A stretch of DNA of 11,749 nucleotides from Conidiobolus incongruus B7586 (lineage: Eukaryota; Entomophthoromycota; Entomophthoromycetes; Entomophthorales; Conidiobolaceae): assembly GCA_000697335.1 (NCBI GenBank), contig JNEM01010817.1, positions 1 to 11,749 on the forward strand, in the 5' to 3' direction. The translations under genes and the position numbers were made by a program. The notes under the pieces are model-generated. The model saw nothing but the letters and a program-made list of their open reading frames with translations. It was not told the origin of the DNA and ran no database searches. Below are positions 1-8,992 of this stretch, piece by piece. Position 1 is the first letter of the stretch, and each line of letters begins with the position of its first letter.

Positions 1-668
1 AATTAAAAATATTATTTTATTATAAAAAAATAAATATTTTTTAAGTATTAAAAATAATGATTAAATTTAATAATTATTAAAAAGTAGAAAAATTAATGAT
101 TGGATTAGATATTTGTTCGATATTTAATAATTATATATTGAGAATTAATAAAGTAATTTAATAATTTTTAATCAAAATAAGATAATGTGAAAATTATTTA
201 AATTGATTTATATTCCTTTAGTTTTTATAAATATAAAATCATTAAAACTAAATTGTGACTTTTAATTATTTTTTTTATTTAATACTTCTTAGTTTAATTG
301 AGATTTTTATTAATTGTATGATTGATTAATTGATTTTAATCAAATTTCCTTAATTGACCAATAAAATTAATAATTATATTAAAATTATCAATAGTTCTAG
401 AAAAAAAATGACACCTTAGAATATTAAAATATATTTAATTTAGTAATTAATAATAAATAGAATACTATTTTTAATAAATTAATCCTGTCTTATTAATCCT
501 TTAATTACAAAGTAAATAAAATATAAATATAAACCAATTTTTAGCATTATTTCTTAGTAAAATGAATTAATTTTATATTTAAAAAAAGTTGTTTTAAATT
601 TAATTATTATTTTCCATAAAAAAATGGCATGATTTTAATTGTATTTCATATTTAGTTAAAAACTAATC

Positions 669-688
669 ATTTATTATTATTATTATTG
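669..688. repeat. (ATT)6 microsatellite
   Basis: Six ATT units follow one another without interruption inside the AT desert. This is a simple repeat with no sign of function. Confidence 0.85.
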
Positions 689-2851
689 TATTGAATTATA
701 TTATGCATAAAAATATAATTAATTATATTTTTTTGTTTATTAATGGATAAATTAAGAACAGAAAAAGTTTCTAAATATAGTAAATTTAATATAATATCTA
801 TTTTAACAATTATATTTATAGATTGTTGCATTAAATATGATAGAACTATAATTTTTCGCAAGACAACATAAGCATATAATTCTAAATGTTACATTAATTA
901 TTGTTCATTGTTTATTTTGTAATAAATAATCATGAATTTAGGTTTAGTAATGACTTCACTTTCTTATAATTATCAAATATTTAAATTGTATTTTTCAAAA
1001 TTGGGATCATAAATTATATAATAGTATTATATATTATTATGTTTAAATTTTTAATTATTCAATTAAACAGATATATTGTTTAATCTCAATAATATTATAT
1101 TAAATAATTATTCTTTTTTTATCAAATTTATACCTAATAATATTTAAATTGTATTTTCTCAAATTTATCTACTAATATGAGGATTCAAATAAATCAATTA
1201 TAAAGTTATTTACTCTTATATTATTTAAAATAAAAATATAATGATAAGCTTATAGATTATGAATTAAATTGAAAGATAGATAGGATTATATTTTACAATC
1301 AAAGCTTTAATATCTCTTTTAACAAACTTATACAAATTTGATAGTTAAAATATAATTTGAAAATGTTAAATATAATGTATGAAATATCATAAAAATCAAT
1401 ATCAAACTAACCTCGTAATTATTATAAAAAATATTTGTAATATATTATATTGCTAAGTAATGCTATATGATATGATGCTAAATTGGAATATATAATAAAA
1501 TTTAGTTTCATATTTCGGTCATAGCAATGTTTTAAATATAATACTATTTGTTCTTGGATTTGTTAATCAATAATTATATTATATTTAAATTTCCAAATAA
1601 GAAATATTTATCATTGTTATCATCAAAATAAATAGTAATAATAATTCGTTAAGATTAATGAATATTTATTTTATTATATGTTTTTTTCAATTTATTGAGA
1701 AATGAAAAATAAATGAAATGAATTTATTTATAAAAAATACAATTGATGGAAAAAAAGTATATAATAGTAATAGTTAATGATATTTTAGCTTGGATAGAAA
1801 GCACTTAATATCTAATTTTAAAATAATAAACCAAATAATCATATTTTATAATTTCATCCAATTCAAAATAGGTAATACAGAATTCAGGATAACTCAAATT
1901 TTTATAAATCCTTATTCATTTCAATTTGATTAATTTTGTAAAACATCCAAACTAATTCTAATAGTATTAAAAGTGGCTACAACTTTGCTATAATTTAACA
2001 TATAATTTAATTGAATACTGACAATAATGACCTGAAAAATAATGAATATGAATTCAATAATTTTGATCCAATCAATTGAGATGAAAAATCAATGTTTCTG
2101 ATGTTGCGTAGTGTTAAACTGTCATAGCACTAACAAATTAACAAATATTGATTTTAGCATATATTCAAAATGTTAAGGTATATTAAAAATATTATAAGGC
2201 GCTTGATTAATATAGTTTTAATACAAATATAATTCTAAAACTTTTTGGATTAATGTTTTCAAAAGAATATTCTCATTTAGAACCCAAACAATATAAAATA
2301 GTGTAATATAATAGTTTATTAAATAAATGAATCATAATTCATAATACCTTGAAGTATAACTATCATTATTAAATAATCAATTAAATTGTTGTTACATTTT
2401 AAGATTGTAACAATTAAAGTTATAGTAGAAAGATCGTTAAATTGCAATTATTAGAGTACTTAATACAGCAAGGATGCCTAAATAGATTAATCTATCTCGG
2501 TTGAAAATACTTACATAGTTAAACATATAATCAAATGATCTGTTTAGCATAATTTAATACAGTTATAATCTATTCCCAAAATCTGTAAATTAGGTAATTG
2601 ATAATTGAATAAGGATGATTGTATGGTTAATTGTAGGGTTCTAGATGACCTAAATAGTAATCATCTTAATTTCACTTGCTAATATTCAGGGAGATTATTG
2701 GGATAGCCAGGATTGTTGCAAATATAGTGATAATTATTAAGGGTTATTTCAAATAATTTGCCAGTTGAGGAATGGTGTTTGAACTTTTTATAATTTATAT
2801 TTTAAAGTTTTTTTAGTTTAAAATAATAAAGTTATAAATAATTAAAAATTA

Positions 2852-2884
<33 letters not shown>
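2852..2884. repeat. (ATT)11 microsatellite
   Basis: Eleven perfect ATT units make a 33-nt tract in non-coding DNA. It is the longest trinucleotide repeat in the window and is likely to vary in length between isolates. Confidence 0.95.
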
Positions 2885-3961
2885 TGGTTATGATTACTAA
2901 ATAAATATTAAAGGATAATTATTAAAATTAATATTTAATCAATTAATGCAAAATTTATTATCATTTTAATAATTGTTATATTAAATTATTAAAAAAATTG
3001 ATAGACTATATAAAAATTCTCAAAATCTAAAAAATTATCAATCCATTATTAAGATTATCCTGTTAGACAAGCAATTATCACCAATATTTATCTTGTATAC
3101 TAGTTTTTAATAATGATATTTTATGTAATTTAAATACAATTTTAAGGCTCAAACAAAATCACAATTGTTAAATTAAAATTTGTGAAGAGTTTTCATGATC
3201 TAATTTTCCAGTTTTTAATAATATAAATTTAACATCGAAAGATAAAATAACATTATCAAACTTAAAATTGAAATTTAAATTGATAAATTACCTTGTAATG
3301 TTGCGCAATATTAATGTTTGTTTATAATTGAGGGTTCTCTGTTGAATTAATTTGATTATCTTAATCAATTTTATTATTTGTGATGTATTTCATTAGTTTG
3401 GTATATTAAGATCAATTTTTGAGATCTTCAATATGTTTATAGCTATTCGTTTAATTTGAATATAGTACCATATTTTTACTCAAAATTTCTAAGTTTGGGC
3501 CAATGATGAAGCACTCTGAGAACTCGTTGGGTAAACAATAATAATAATTAATTGAATTGTTGGGAATTTTTAATTAATAGTTCGTATAATTAACTAAATT
3601 CAATAACATTATTACTTAGAATTTTAGAATTTGTTAAATGAACAATCTTTATTATATTTAATTCGCCACTTCACTGGTAATCATATGATAACATGAAATG
3701 ATATCACTGCAGATAATTATACTTTGGCTGCCATGATATAATCAAGTAATGCATAGGCTTATTCATGGTATTGTATTGAAATCATATGGAAATATTTAAT
3801 ATGAAATTAAAATCAAATATTTATTTCTTATTTAAACCACTAAAAAGAGTAAGATCGGCTAAAAAATCACTGAAATGGGTAAATAATAGTAATCTTCTGA
3901 TTTGAGTTACTTCAATAGGTAGTCCTTTTTACCTTACTGCAATCCCATTCCCATTGCCCTG

Positions 3962-4134
3962 ATTGGACCGAGCTCTTCAACCCGCAGATTCTCAATTGAG
4001 AAATCTATGGAGTATAAATATTTAAGAATAGGCTGATTCATGCCTTGAACGAAATCTGGTATTGTTAAATTAAATATTAACATCAATTTACATTAGCTGC
4101 ATTTTTCCTATATTAATCCATCTTTCCCTTCCTC
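3962..4134 (+). promoter_or_regulatory. Promoter of the 128-residue orphan gene
   Basis: G+C rises sharply here compared with the desert to the left. Reading toward the start codon, there is a reversed CCAAT box (ATTGG, 3962-3966), a perfect 10-bp palindrome CTCAATTGAG (3991-4000), a TATA box TATAAATA (4013-4020, 46 bp after the CCAAT box) and a pyrimidine tract (4121-4134 and its surroundings). This order matches a fungal-type RNA polymerase II promoter, and the CCAAT box would be read by an NF-Y/Hap complex. The TATA box lies about 200 bp before the ATG, so a 5' leader of roughly 150 nt or an unseen leader intron is expected. The motifs are seen; their use is inferred. Confidence 0.55.
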
Positions 4135-4220
4135 GGTTTTACTTTGTAACAATTTTGTTTTATTTGATAGCTTTTCCACTTTGATAGTTTTGTTATTGTT
4201 ACACATATTCTTTAATTAAA

Positions 4221-4607
4221 ATGGGTTTCTTAAAGCACTGGGATTTTTTCAAAAGCAAAAAGTCAAAATCTCCCTTCTTGTCTGCTTCACCTTCCTCTAG
4301 TAACCTACCGCTCAGCTGTGGCATCAGCGAGCCTCTAGAAGCTTCTCCTATCATGGGACGCAGATCCGCTGTTGAGCGCTCACAGCGTCCGTCAAAATCA
4401 AGCTTCCAAGAGACACGCAGTTTGGTAGACTTGAACGTCAACAGCCATAATCCACTATCAAACAAAACGCGTAAAGTGATTTTGGAGAGTAATTTCGATA
4501 GTATTATAAGGGATGGCTTTAAACTGGGGGATTCGGATCAAAAGGTTACCACTTTGAAAGTGAGTTTGACTCCTAATAATGCCAGGACAAGTCGCTACGT
4601 CTGTTAG
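4221..4607 (+). CDS. Uncharacterised serine-rich 128-residue protein
   Basis: I do not recognise this protein. The frame is a single exon of 128 residues that starts in good context (A at -3, G at +4) and ends in tandem stop codons (TAG TAG). G+C is about 50% in the first half, the richest in the window, which argues for real coding against the AT-rich background. The N-terminus (1-16) is short, aromatic and then basic (Lys at 11, 13, 14, 16). Residues 17-66 are rich in Ser and Pro, with Ser-Pro pairs at 17, 23 and 42 and an Arg-Arg-Ser site at 47-49, so they look disordered and open to phosphorylation. Residues 84-118 look more ordered, with alternating hydrophobic residues. There is no signal peptide or membrane segment. 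Gly2 is present but the usual Ser/Thr at position 6 is not, so myristoylation is doubtful. No candidate intron leads on to a longer product. It may be lineage-specific. Confidence 0.72.
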   Translation: MGFLKHWDFFKSKKSKSPFLSASPSSSNLPLSCGISEPLEASPIMGRRSAVERSQRPSKSSFQETRSLVDLNVNSHNPLSNKTRKVILESNFDSIIRDGFKLGDSDQKVTTLKVSLTPNNARTSRYVC

Positions 4608-4627
4608 TAGCTTACATCTTCTAAATG

Positions 4628-4654
<27 letters not shown>
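4628..4654. repeat. (AT)n dinucleotide run
   Basis: A perfect alternating A/T run of 27 nt starts 20 nt after the stop codon of the orphan gene. In budding yeast, UAUAUA tracts at such positions guide 3' end formation. The same role here is an inference from position only. Confidence 0.9.
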
Positions 4655-4659
<5 letters not shown>

Positions 4660-4730
4660 ATAACGATATTCCCTCCTTTTCATATCTTGTTAATAATTTA
4701 GACTTTCGCGCGCTTTAGTACCACCAATAA

Positions 4731-4784
4731 CCATCTAAATAATCTAATACTACCATCGACATGAATATATCCATCTAAATAATC
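4731..4784. repeat. Two copies of a 14-bp direct repeat
   Basis: The 14-mer CCATCTAAATAATC occurs at 4731-4744 and again at 4771-4784, 40 bp apart start to start. A looser relative, with CAATCTAATAAATC, occurs near 4857-4870. The copies lie in the spacer upstream of ALG11 and could be protein-binding sites or a local duplication. Their function is unknown. Confidence 0.7.
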
Positions 4785-5292
4785 CTCCTCAAAATTAAAT
4801 AATACACTACATAATAATAACTATATATTTGTAAATATACAGTTTCGACCAATAATCAATCTAATAAATCTATAATAATCATAATAAATCTTAAAAACGA
4901 CCCAAATCATAGTACATCTCCTTAATTTCCTCCTATTTCCTTCTCCTTTTCTCTTTTCAAACTATTTGAATTTATTCATATCTTCAAATATTCAATAATA
5001 AGAATTGACTAATAGGATGATTTCATAATTTTTGACTATCAATTTTATAATTAATTTTAAAATTTTTATTAACTCAATTCAATTTTTTATTTTTTAATTT
5101 TTAATTTTTTAGTCAAGTTTAATTTAAAATAATTTTTTAAATAAGAAAAAACAGTCCAATTTTTAATAATTATTATCCCATAAATTTTATTTTATTTTAA
5201 TTAAAATATTTAAAATTAATAATTGATATTTTTTTTATTCATTAATTGATAATCAATAATAATAATATAAATAATCAACTATATCACTTTAA

Positions 5293-7169
5293 ATGCCAAT
5301 TTTACACATTTTAAAAAATTTACCATATTTTTTGCCTCTGATTTTTATTCCTCACGCTATTGTTCACTACTTCAAACAGCTGGTGAATGAGGGATCCTTA
5401 CTTAAGAGACGCCGATTCTTGAGTAATTTAACGCCCAATGTGGAGTATCACCCACCAAGTATTGTCGGATTCTTCCACCCCTACTGTGCTGCTGGTGGCG
5501 GTGGAGAGCGTGTGTTATGGCAGAGTGTCCACTATGTACTCACCAGATGGGATTTTACCACCTGTGCTATCTACACTGGCGATAAATTGACCAAGGAAGA
5601 GATGGTCGATCGTGTAAAAGTAATTTTTTTATTTGTTTAAATAAGATATTTATATTAATATTAATATTGTATTTAGGATCGATTTAACATTGAACTAGAT
5701 ATTAATAGAATTGACTTAATTTATTTGAATCGTAGGGGTTGGGTCGAAGCTTCTAGGTATTATTCGGCATTATTCACTTTATTATATATCACTAATCATT
5801 ATTATTTACAGATACCCTATTTTAACATTATTAGGACAGAGTTTAGGATCTGTTATTTTAGGTTACGATGCCATCAATCAATTAATTCCTGATTTATTCA
5901 TTGGTAAAATTAGGTTTTATGATAAATTTTAAATATAATAATATTGGAAATAGATACTATGGGTTATAGTTTTACTTATCCTCTTGTGAAATTATTAACT
6001 CAGATTCCCGTAATTGCCTACGTTCATTATCCTACTATCAGGTATCTATTCATAAATTATTTTTATGTGTTTATTATTAATATATTTAATATAGTTCTGA
6101 TATGATTGAAGCTGTGGAATCTCAAGATCCCAACTCCGTCAATAATTCAAATTCTATAGTTAAATCTATTCCAGGATTGAATTATATCAAATTAATGTAT
6201 TTTAGATTAATATATACAAATAGAATCTTTTATTTAATTTATAATGTTTAGTTACTACAAATTATTCGCTTGGATATACGCTTGGTCAGGATCTTTCTGC
6301 GATCAAGTGATGGTCAATTCCAGTTGGACTTTAGGTCACATTCGTTCTATGTGGTACTCTCCCTGTGAGGTTGTCTACCCTCCTTGTGATATCGATTCTT
6401 TCACTTCTACTAATCAGGATCGTTCTCTCTCTATCGTTTCTTTGGCTCAATTCAGGTAATGTATATTATAGCTATAATAATCACTCATCAACTAAGATTA
6501 TTCGGCTTAGACCTGAAAAGAATCACGCTCTCCAATTGCATACTATGGCCGCTTTATTCCAAAAGTATCCTCAATTCAAGTCGGATGGTCTCAAGTTATA
6601 CGTTATGGGAAGTGTTAGAAACGATCAAGATCAACAAAGGGTTGATAATTTGAAAAAATTGCGTGATGAATTAGATTTACAAGTAATTTATATTGCCTTC
6701 ATATTCTATCATAATATTGATAGCTTCAATTAGGATCATGTTGAATTTATTGTGAATGCATCTTACACCATCGTTCAACAATATTTATCCACCTGTCTTA
6801 TTGGATTACATACCATGAAGTTGGAACACTTTGGTATTAGTGTTGTTGAACTGATGTGCAGTGGATTGATTACTATTGCTAATAATTCTGGAGGTCCTCA
6901 AATGGACATCATTCCTCCTAAGGATTCTGAATGCTATCCTGGAGGTAATTATACTAATATATGAACGATTAATCAAATGTTAACAACATTTTGTAGGTTA
7001 TTTGGCATCTACAGCCAATGAATACGCTGACTTAATCCATCATATTATTCACCTTAAAAACGATGAAAAAATTCGAATTCGTGAAAATGCCTTGAAGTGG
7101 TGCTCCAAATTCAGCAATGAAGAATACGAAAAAGGACTCGAAAAGAGTTTAATCAAATATTTTAATTAA
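5293..7169 (+). CDS. ALG11: ALG11, GDP-Man:Man3GlcNAc2-PP-dolichol alpha-1,2-mannosyltransferase
   Basis: This enzyme adds the fourth and fifth mannoses, both alpha-1,2, to the dolichol-linked glycan on the cytosolic face of the ER. Nine exons join to 482 residues: 5293-5619, 5677-5756, 5812-5903, 5954-6041, 6095-6196, 6252-6455, 6511-6682, 6734-6944, 6997-7169. The human protein has 492. Residues 8-24 form the N-terminal membrane anchor. Family signatures follow: FHPYC and GGGGER (61-73), LGQSLGS, HYPTIS (191-196), VNSSWT (251-256), FRPEKNH (297-303) and the retaining GT4 glycosyltransferase EX7E motif EHFGISVVE (E386, E394), then SGGP (407-410). All eight introns are 50-57 nt, begin GTA and end TAG or CAG. 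The joins were chosen to keep the frame and the conserved blocks. The start is the first ATG of the frame and gives the expected anchor. The gene looks intact, and converges on OST3 49 bp after its stop. Confidence 0.97.
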
Positions 7170-7183
7170 ATATTAATAAAAAC

Positions 7184-7200
7184 TAATAAATAATTTATTA
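7184..7200. terminator. Palindromic two-way poly(A) signal between ALG11 and OST3
   Basis: The 49 bp between the two stop codons contain a perfect inverted repeat: TAATAAAT, one A, ATTTATTA. It places AATAAA on the + strand at 7185-7190 and AATAAA on the - strand at 7199-7194, about 15-20 nt after each stop codon. A second + strand AATAAA lies at 7175-7180. With cleavage usually 10-30 nt after the signal, the ALG11 and OST3 transcripts should overlap at their 3' ends. The motifs are seen; their use is inferred. Confidence 0.65.
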
Positions 7201-7218
7201 ATATTTTAATACTCAAAT

Positions 7219-8477
7219 TTATTTCAATAATGTGAAGGGATACATAGGGAATTTGGTGTAGAATATACTCGAAAGGTAGACTAAGGTACCAATTAAGATG
7301 GTGCACAATAGAGCTACAAGAACGAATTTTAAGATTTCGTTCTTGATAGGATTTACTTTGTTCACTAAGGTGACAATAACGAAGGATGACACACCATCTA
7401 AATATTATATCAATATGATTAATATTCAATTTAAATTATTAAACTTACAGATTAAAGCAACGATCTGAGATTCAACCCCATATTGGTCTTGGAAACCTTC
7501 GTGCCAGATTTTGACCTTGCCAGATCTGTCTTGAGCCATGAAGCCAGGGCCTCGAATTTGATTGAACATGTGTCCAGATACCATCATTAAAATAAATACC
7601 TAAAAACCATCAGTCAGCAGATACAAAATATGATATTGGTAATAGTAATACCAAACTAAAAGCAGCCCAAATATTAGTTTGAACCAACATAGTACTCAAT
7701 TTAGGCAAGATCAAATATACAGCCAATCCCAAGGTCACAATACCGATAGCAATTGATCTGTACAAAGACCAATTGATAGGTCTATAAATTTTGATTTTTT
7801 CGTCGATTTTATTCTCTAAAAACTTGGCGAAGGGCTCGGGATCGAAGCCACTAAATAATCAGATATTATTTATATTATAATAGAATTAGATATTACCTCA
7901 TAGCGATATTATATTCATCATATTTGGGATCTTTGGAGGGAGTTTCAGAAGCTGGAAAGAAGAATAGGTTAGGAGCACCTCTCAACTTGTACTAATTTCA
8001 AATTATGAATAAAATGCAGTGAATAATCCTATTAAATTTTACCTTAATAAAAGTACTTTTTGCATCTTCAAAATCCAAAACACCGAAGAACAATTTATGC
8101 TTCTGAGGATGTCTCGCCCAACTCTGTCCCAATAATCTCATAGTACTGTCAAATTCACTATTTTATAGTTATTAATTTAATAATTCATAAAATATATTAT
8201 AAAGAAATACTTACACACATTGTTCACAATCAAAATCCGATCCCAAAGCAGTTAAGGCAACTGCCAAACTAAAGTTTCTAGGAGTCCTAATAAACTGCTG
8301 GAAGTCCCTCTCCTTAAGGTACATCACACCCTCCTTGGTGGGATAAGTTATAATTTTTTGAAAAATTTCATCCTGTGTCAATTCGGAAGATTTAGAATTT
8401 TTAGATTTGCAACTAACTTGTTGTAATAGAGTTAAACTTATTATTAATTGAATTAATTTTTTAAAATATAGTTTCAT
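7219..8477 (-). CDS. OST3: OST3/OST6 (MAGT1/TUSC3-type) oligosaccharyltransferase subunit
   Basis: This ER membrane subunit of oligosaccharyltransferase uses a lumenal thioredoxin-like domain to hold cysteine-containing substrates while STT3 glycosylates them. Six exons on the minus strand (8477-8215, 8157-8043, 7991-7897, 7850-7652, 7599-7449, 7397-7219) join to 333 residues; human TUSC3 has about 348. A signal peptide covers about 1-23. The thioredoxin-like domain follows, with the redox motif CEQC (Cys84, Cys87) and the family block LFFGVLDFEDAKSTF. Four membrane spans lie at about 190-206, 217-237, 268-287 and 297-318, with the family signature SGHMFNQIRGP at 232-242. Introns are 46-57 nt, and every joint keeps frame and family match. 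The ATG lies only 30 bp from a retroposon target-site duplication, so the 5' leader is short or starts inside the inserted element. I cannot separate the paralogue names OST3 and OST6 from sequence alone. Confidence 0.95.
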
Positions 8478-8507
8478 TATTATTAAATTTTATCATTGAA
8501 TATATTA

Positions 8508-8521
8508 CAAGAGTGACTTTA
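8508..8521. repeat. Target-site duplication, left copy
   Basis: CAAGAGTGACTTTA matches the sequence at 8979-8992 exactly, over 14 bp. It abuts the T9 run, the poly(A) tail of an inserted element seen from the other strand. The match ends at differing bases on both sides (A before the left copy, T before the right). Confidence 0.9.
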
Positions 8522-8978
8522 TTTTTTTTTATGAGGAAAGGATTTATTCGACAACTTATGGGATGACATAATAAAACCGCCGTATCACTTAGTAATTACC
8601 AAGTATACGTAATAGTTACAAAGCATATAGTATATTTCCAATTCATCCAAGTGGATAACCGTAGTAATTCCTGGGACAGGACCCAATTCACTTAATTTCT
8701 CGCTAAAGGAGTATATAAAACAGATGTAGGCAAAAGTAAACAGACATGAGATGGTGATCTTAAAACGAGAAAGAACCAGAGGACACAGGTATACAAAGTG
8801 TGGGCAGCCACTATGTAAGAAAAGTGACTTGGAGGTTAATAGATCTTCACAGAGCAGTCAAGCTTAGCACATACAATGAAACTCGAGATAGAGGACAAAT
8901 AACAATCCGGGACATGTCATAGATAGACAAGCCTTTGAGGTGCCATTATTCGTCGAGTGAGGGTTATAAGAAACCCCT
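8522..8978 (-). mobile_element. Poly(A)-tailed retroposon, family unknown
   Basis: A 457-bp insert sits between perfect 14-bp direct repeats. Read on the minus strand it ends in nine A residues, with AATAAA (8548-8543) 12 nt before the tail, so it was copied from a polyadenylated transcript by a LINE-type machinery. In the same sense the target reads AATT/AAAGTC, close to the TT/AAAA preference of L1-type endonucleases. Parts of the insert reach about 43% G+C, far above its surroundings, so the edges are clear. No frame is long: the best runs about 37 codons open from its 5' end. I see no A and B boxes of a tRNA- or 5S-type SINE and no reverse transcriptase. It may be a 5'-truncated LINE end, a non-tRNA SINE, or a processed copy of a host 3' UTR or non-coding RNA. 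Intact direct repeats suggest a fairly young insertion. Confidence 0.85.
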
Positions 8979-8992
8979 CAAGAGTGACTTTA
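8979..8992. repeat. Target-site duplication, right copy
   Basis: This is the second perfect copy of the 14-bp repeat at 8508-8521. It marks the 5' end of the minus-sense retroposon, whose first bases form a small possible hairpin (GGGTT and AACCC at 8961-8976 around a 6-nt loop). Confidence 0.9.

Larger units (their letters stand above)
1..3480. other. AT-rich gene desert, left side
   Basis: No supportable gene is visible. Base composition is extreme: the first 60 bases contain only two G or C. Open frames are short and consist of Ile, Asn, Lys, Leu and Tyr codons, as random AT-rich DNA gives. The stretch holds simple repeats (ATT tracts near 670 and 2852) and a patch near 2440-2780 where G+C rises to about 30% in the lines I counted. 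I see no tRNA, no terminal repeats of a transposon and no spliced exon series with recognisable protein content. Confidence 0.8.
4608..5292. other. G-poor spacer between the orphan gene and ALG11
   Basis: No gene is visible. The stretch should hold the 3' UTR of the orphan gene and the promoter of ALG11. An (AT)n run begins 20 nt after the stop codon and resembles the UAUAUA efficiency element of yeast 3' ends. Between about 4655 and 4980 the + strand has only about 15 G residues but many C, a clear strand bias. A dense pyrimidine stretch lies at about 4916-4958. From about 5030 to 5292 the DNA is nearly pure A and T. I see no convincing TATA or CCAAT box close to the ALG11 start codon. Confidence 0.6.

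Noticed and set aside
667-861. A 64-codon open frame on the minus strand
   Set aside because: It is made almost wholly of Ile, Asn, Lys and Leu codons, overlaps an ATT repeat, has no domain and sits in AT desert. Chance frame.
3503-3519. Box C-like ATGATGA followed by CTGA, as in a box C/D snoRNA
   Set aside because: Only six bases separate the two boxes, too few for a guide, and no flanking terminal stem is visible.
4199-4465. An 88-codon frame antisense to the orphan gene
   Set aside because: It runs opposite the better supported + strand frame, which has a promoter, good start context and tandem stops. It is a shadow of the GC-rich coding region.
4596-4705. A possible intron that would extend the orphan gene past its stop
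   Set aside because: The candidate donor is poor, the intron would be about twice the usual length, and the added frame would stop after a few codons.
4830-4837. TGTAAATA, the binding site of a Puf3-type RNA-binding protein
   Set aside because: One 8-mer in AT-rich DNA is expected by chance, and it is not known whether this base is transcribed as a 3' UTR.
6252-6733. Overlapping + strand frames in the middle of ALG11 as separate small genes
   Set aside because: They are single ALG11 exons read through into introns or in the wrong frame. The spliced frame matches the family throughout.
7166-7429. An 87-codon minus-strand frame at the end of OST3
   Set aside because: It reads from OST3 intron 5 through exon 6 in a wrong frame; the correct frame of exon 6 gives the last membrane spans and ends at 7219.
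8712-8720. TATATAAAA inside the retroposon as a + strand promoter
   Set aside because: It runs against the element's own sense, and no gene follows in that direction before the lone tRNA.
8815-8830. Internal sequence AAAGTGACTT resembling the target-site duplication
   Set aside because: Only 9 of 10 bases agree with the duplicated site and no second tail or edge lies nearby, so a nested insertion is not supported.
8522-8978. A classical tRNA-derived SINE
   Set aside because: No convincing A box or B box near the 5' end of the minus-sense element, and AATAAA before the tail points to a Pol II transcript.
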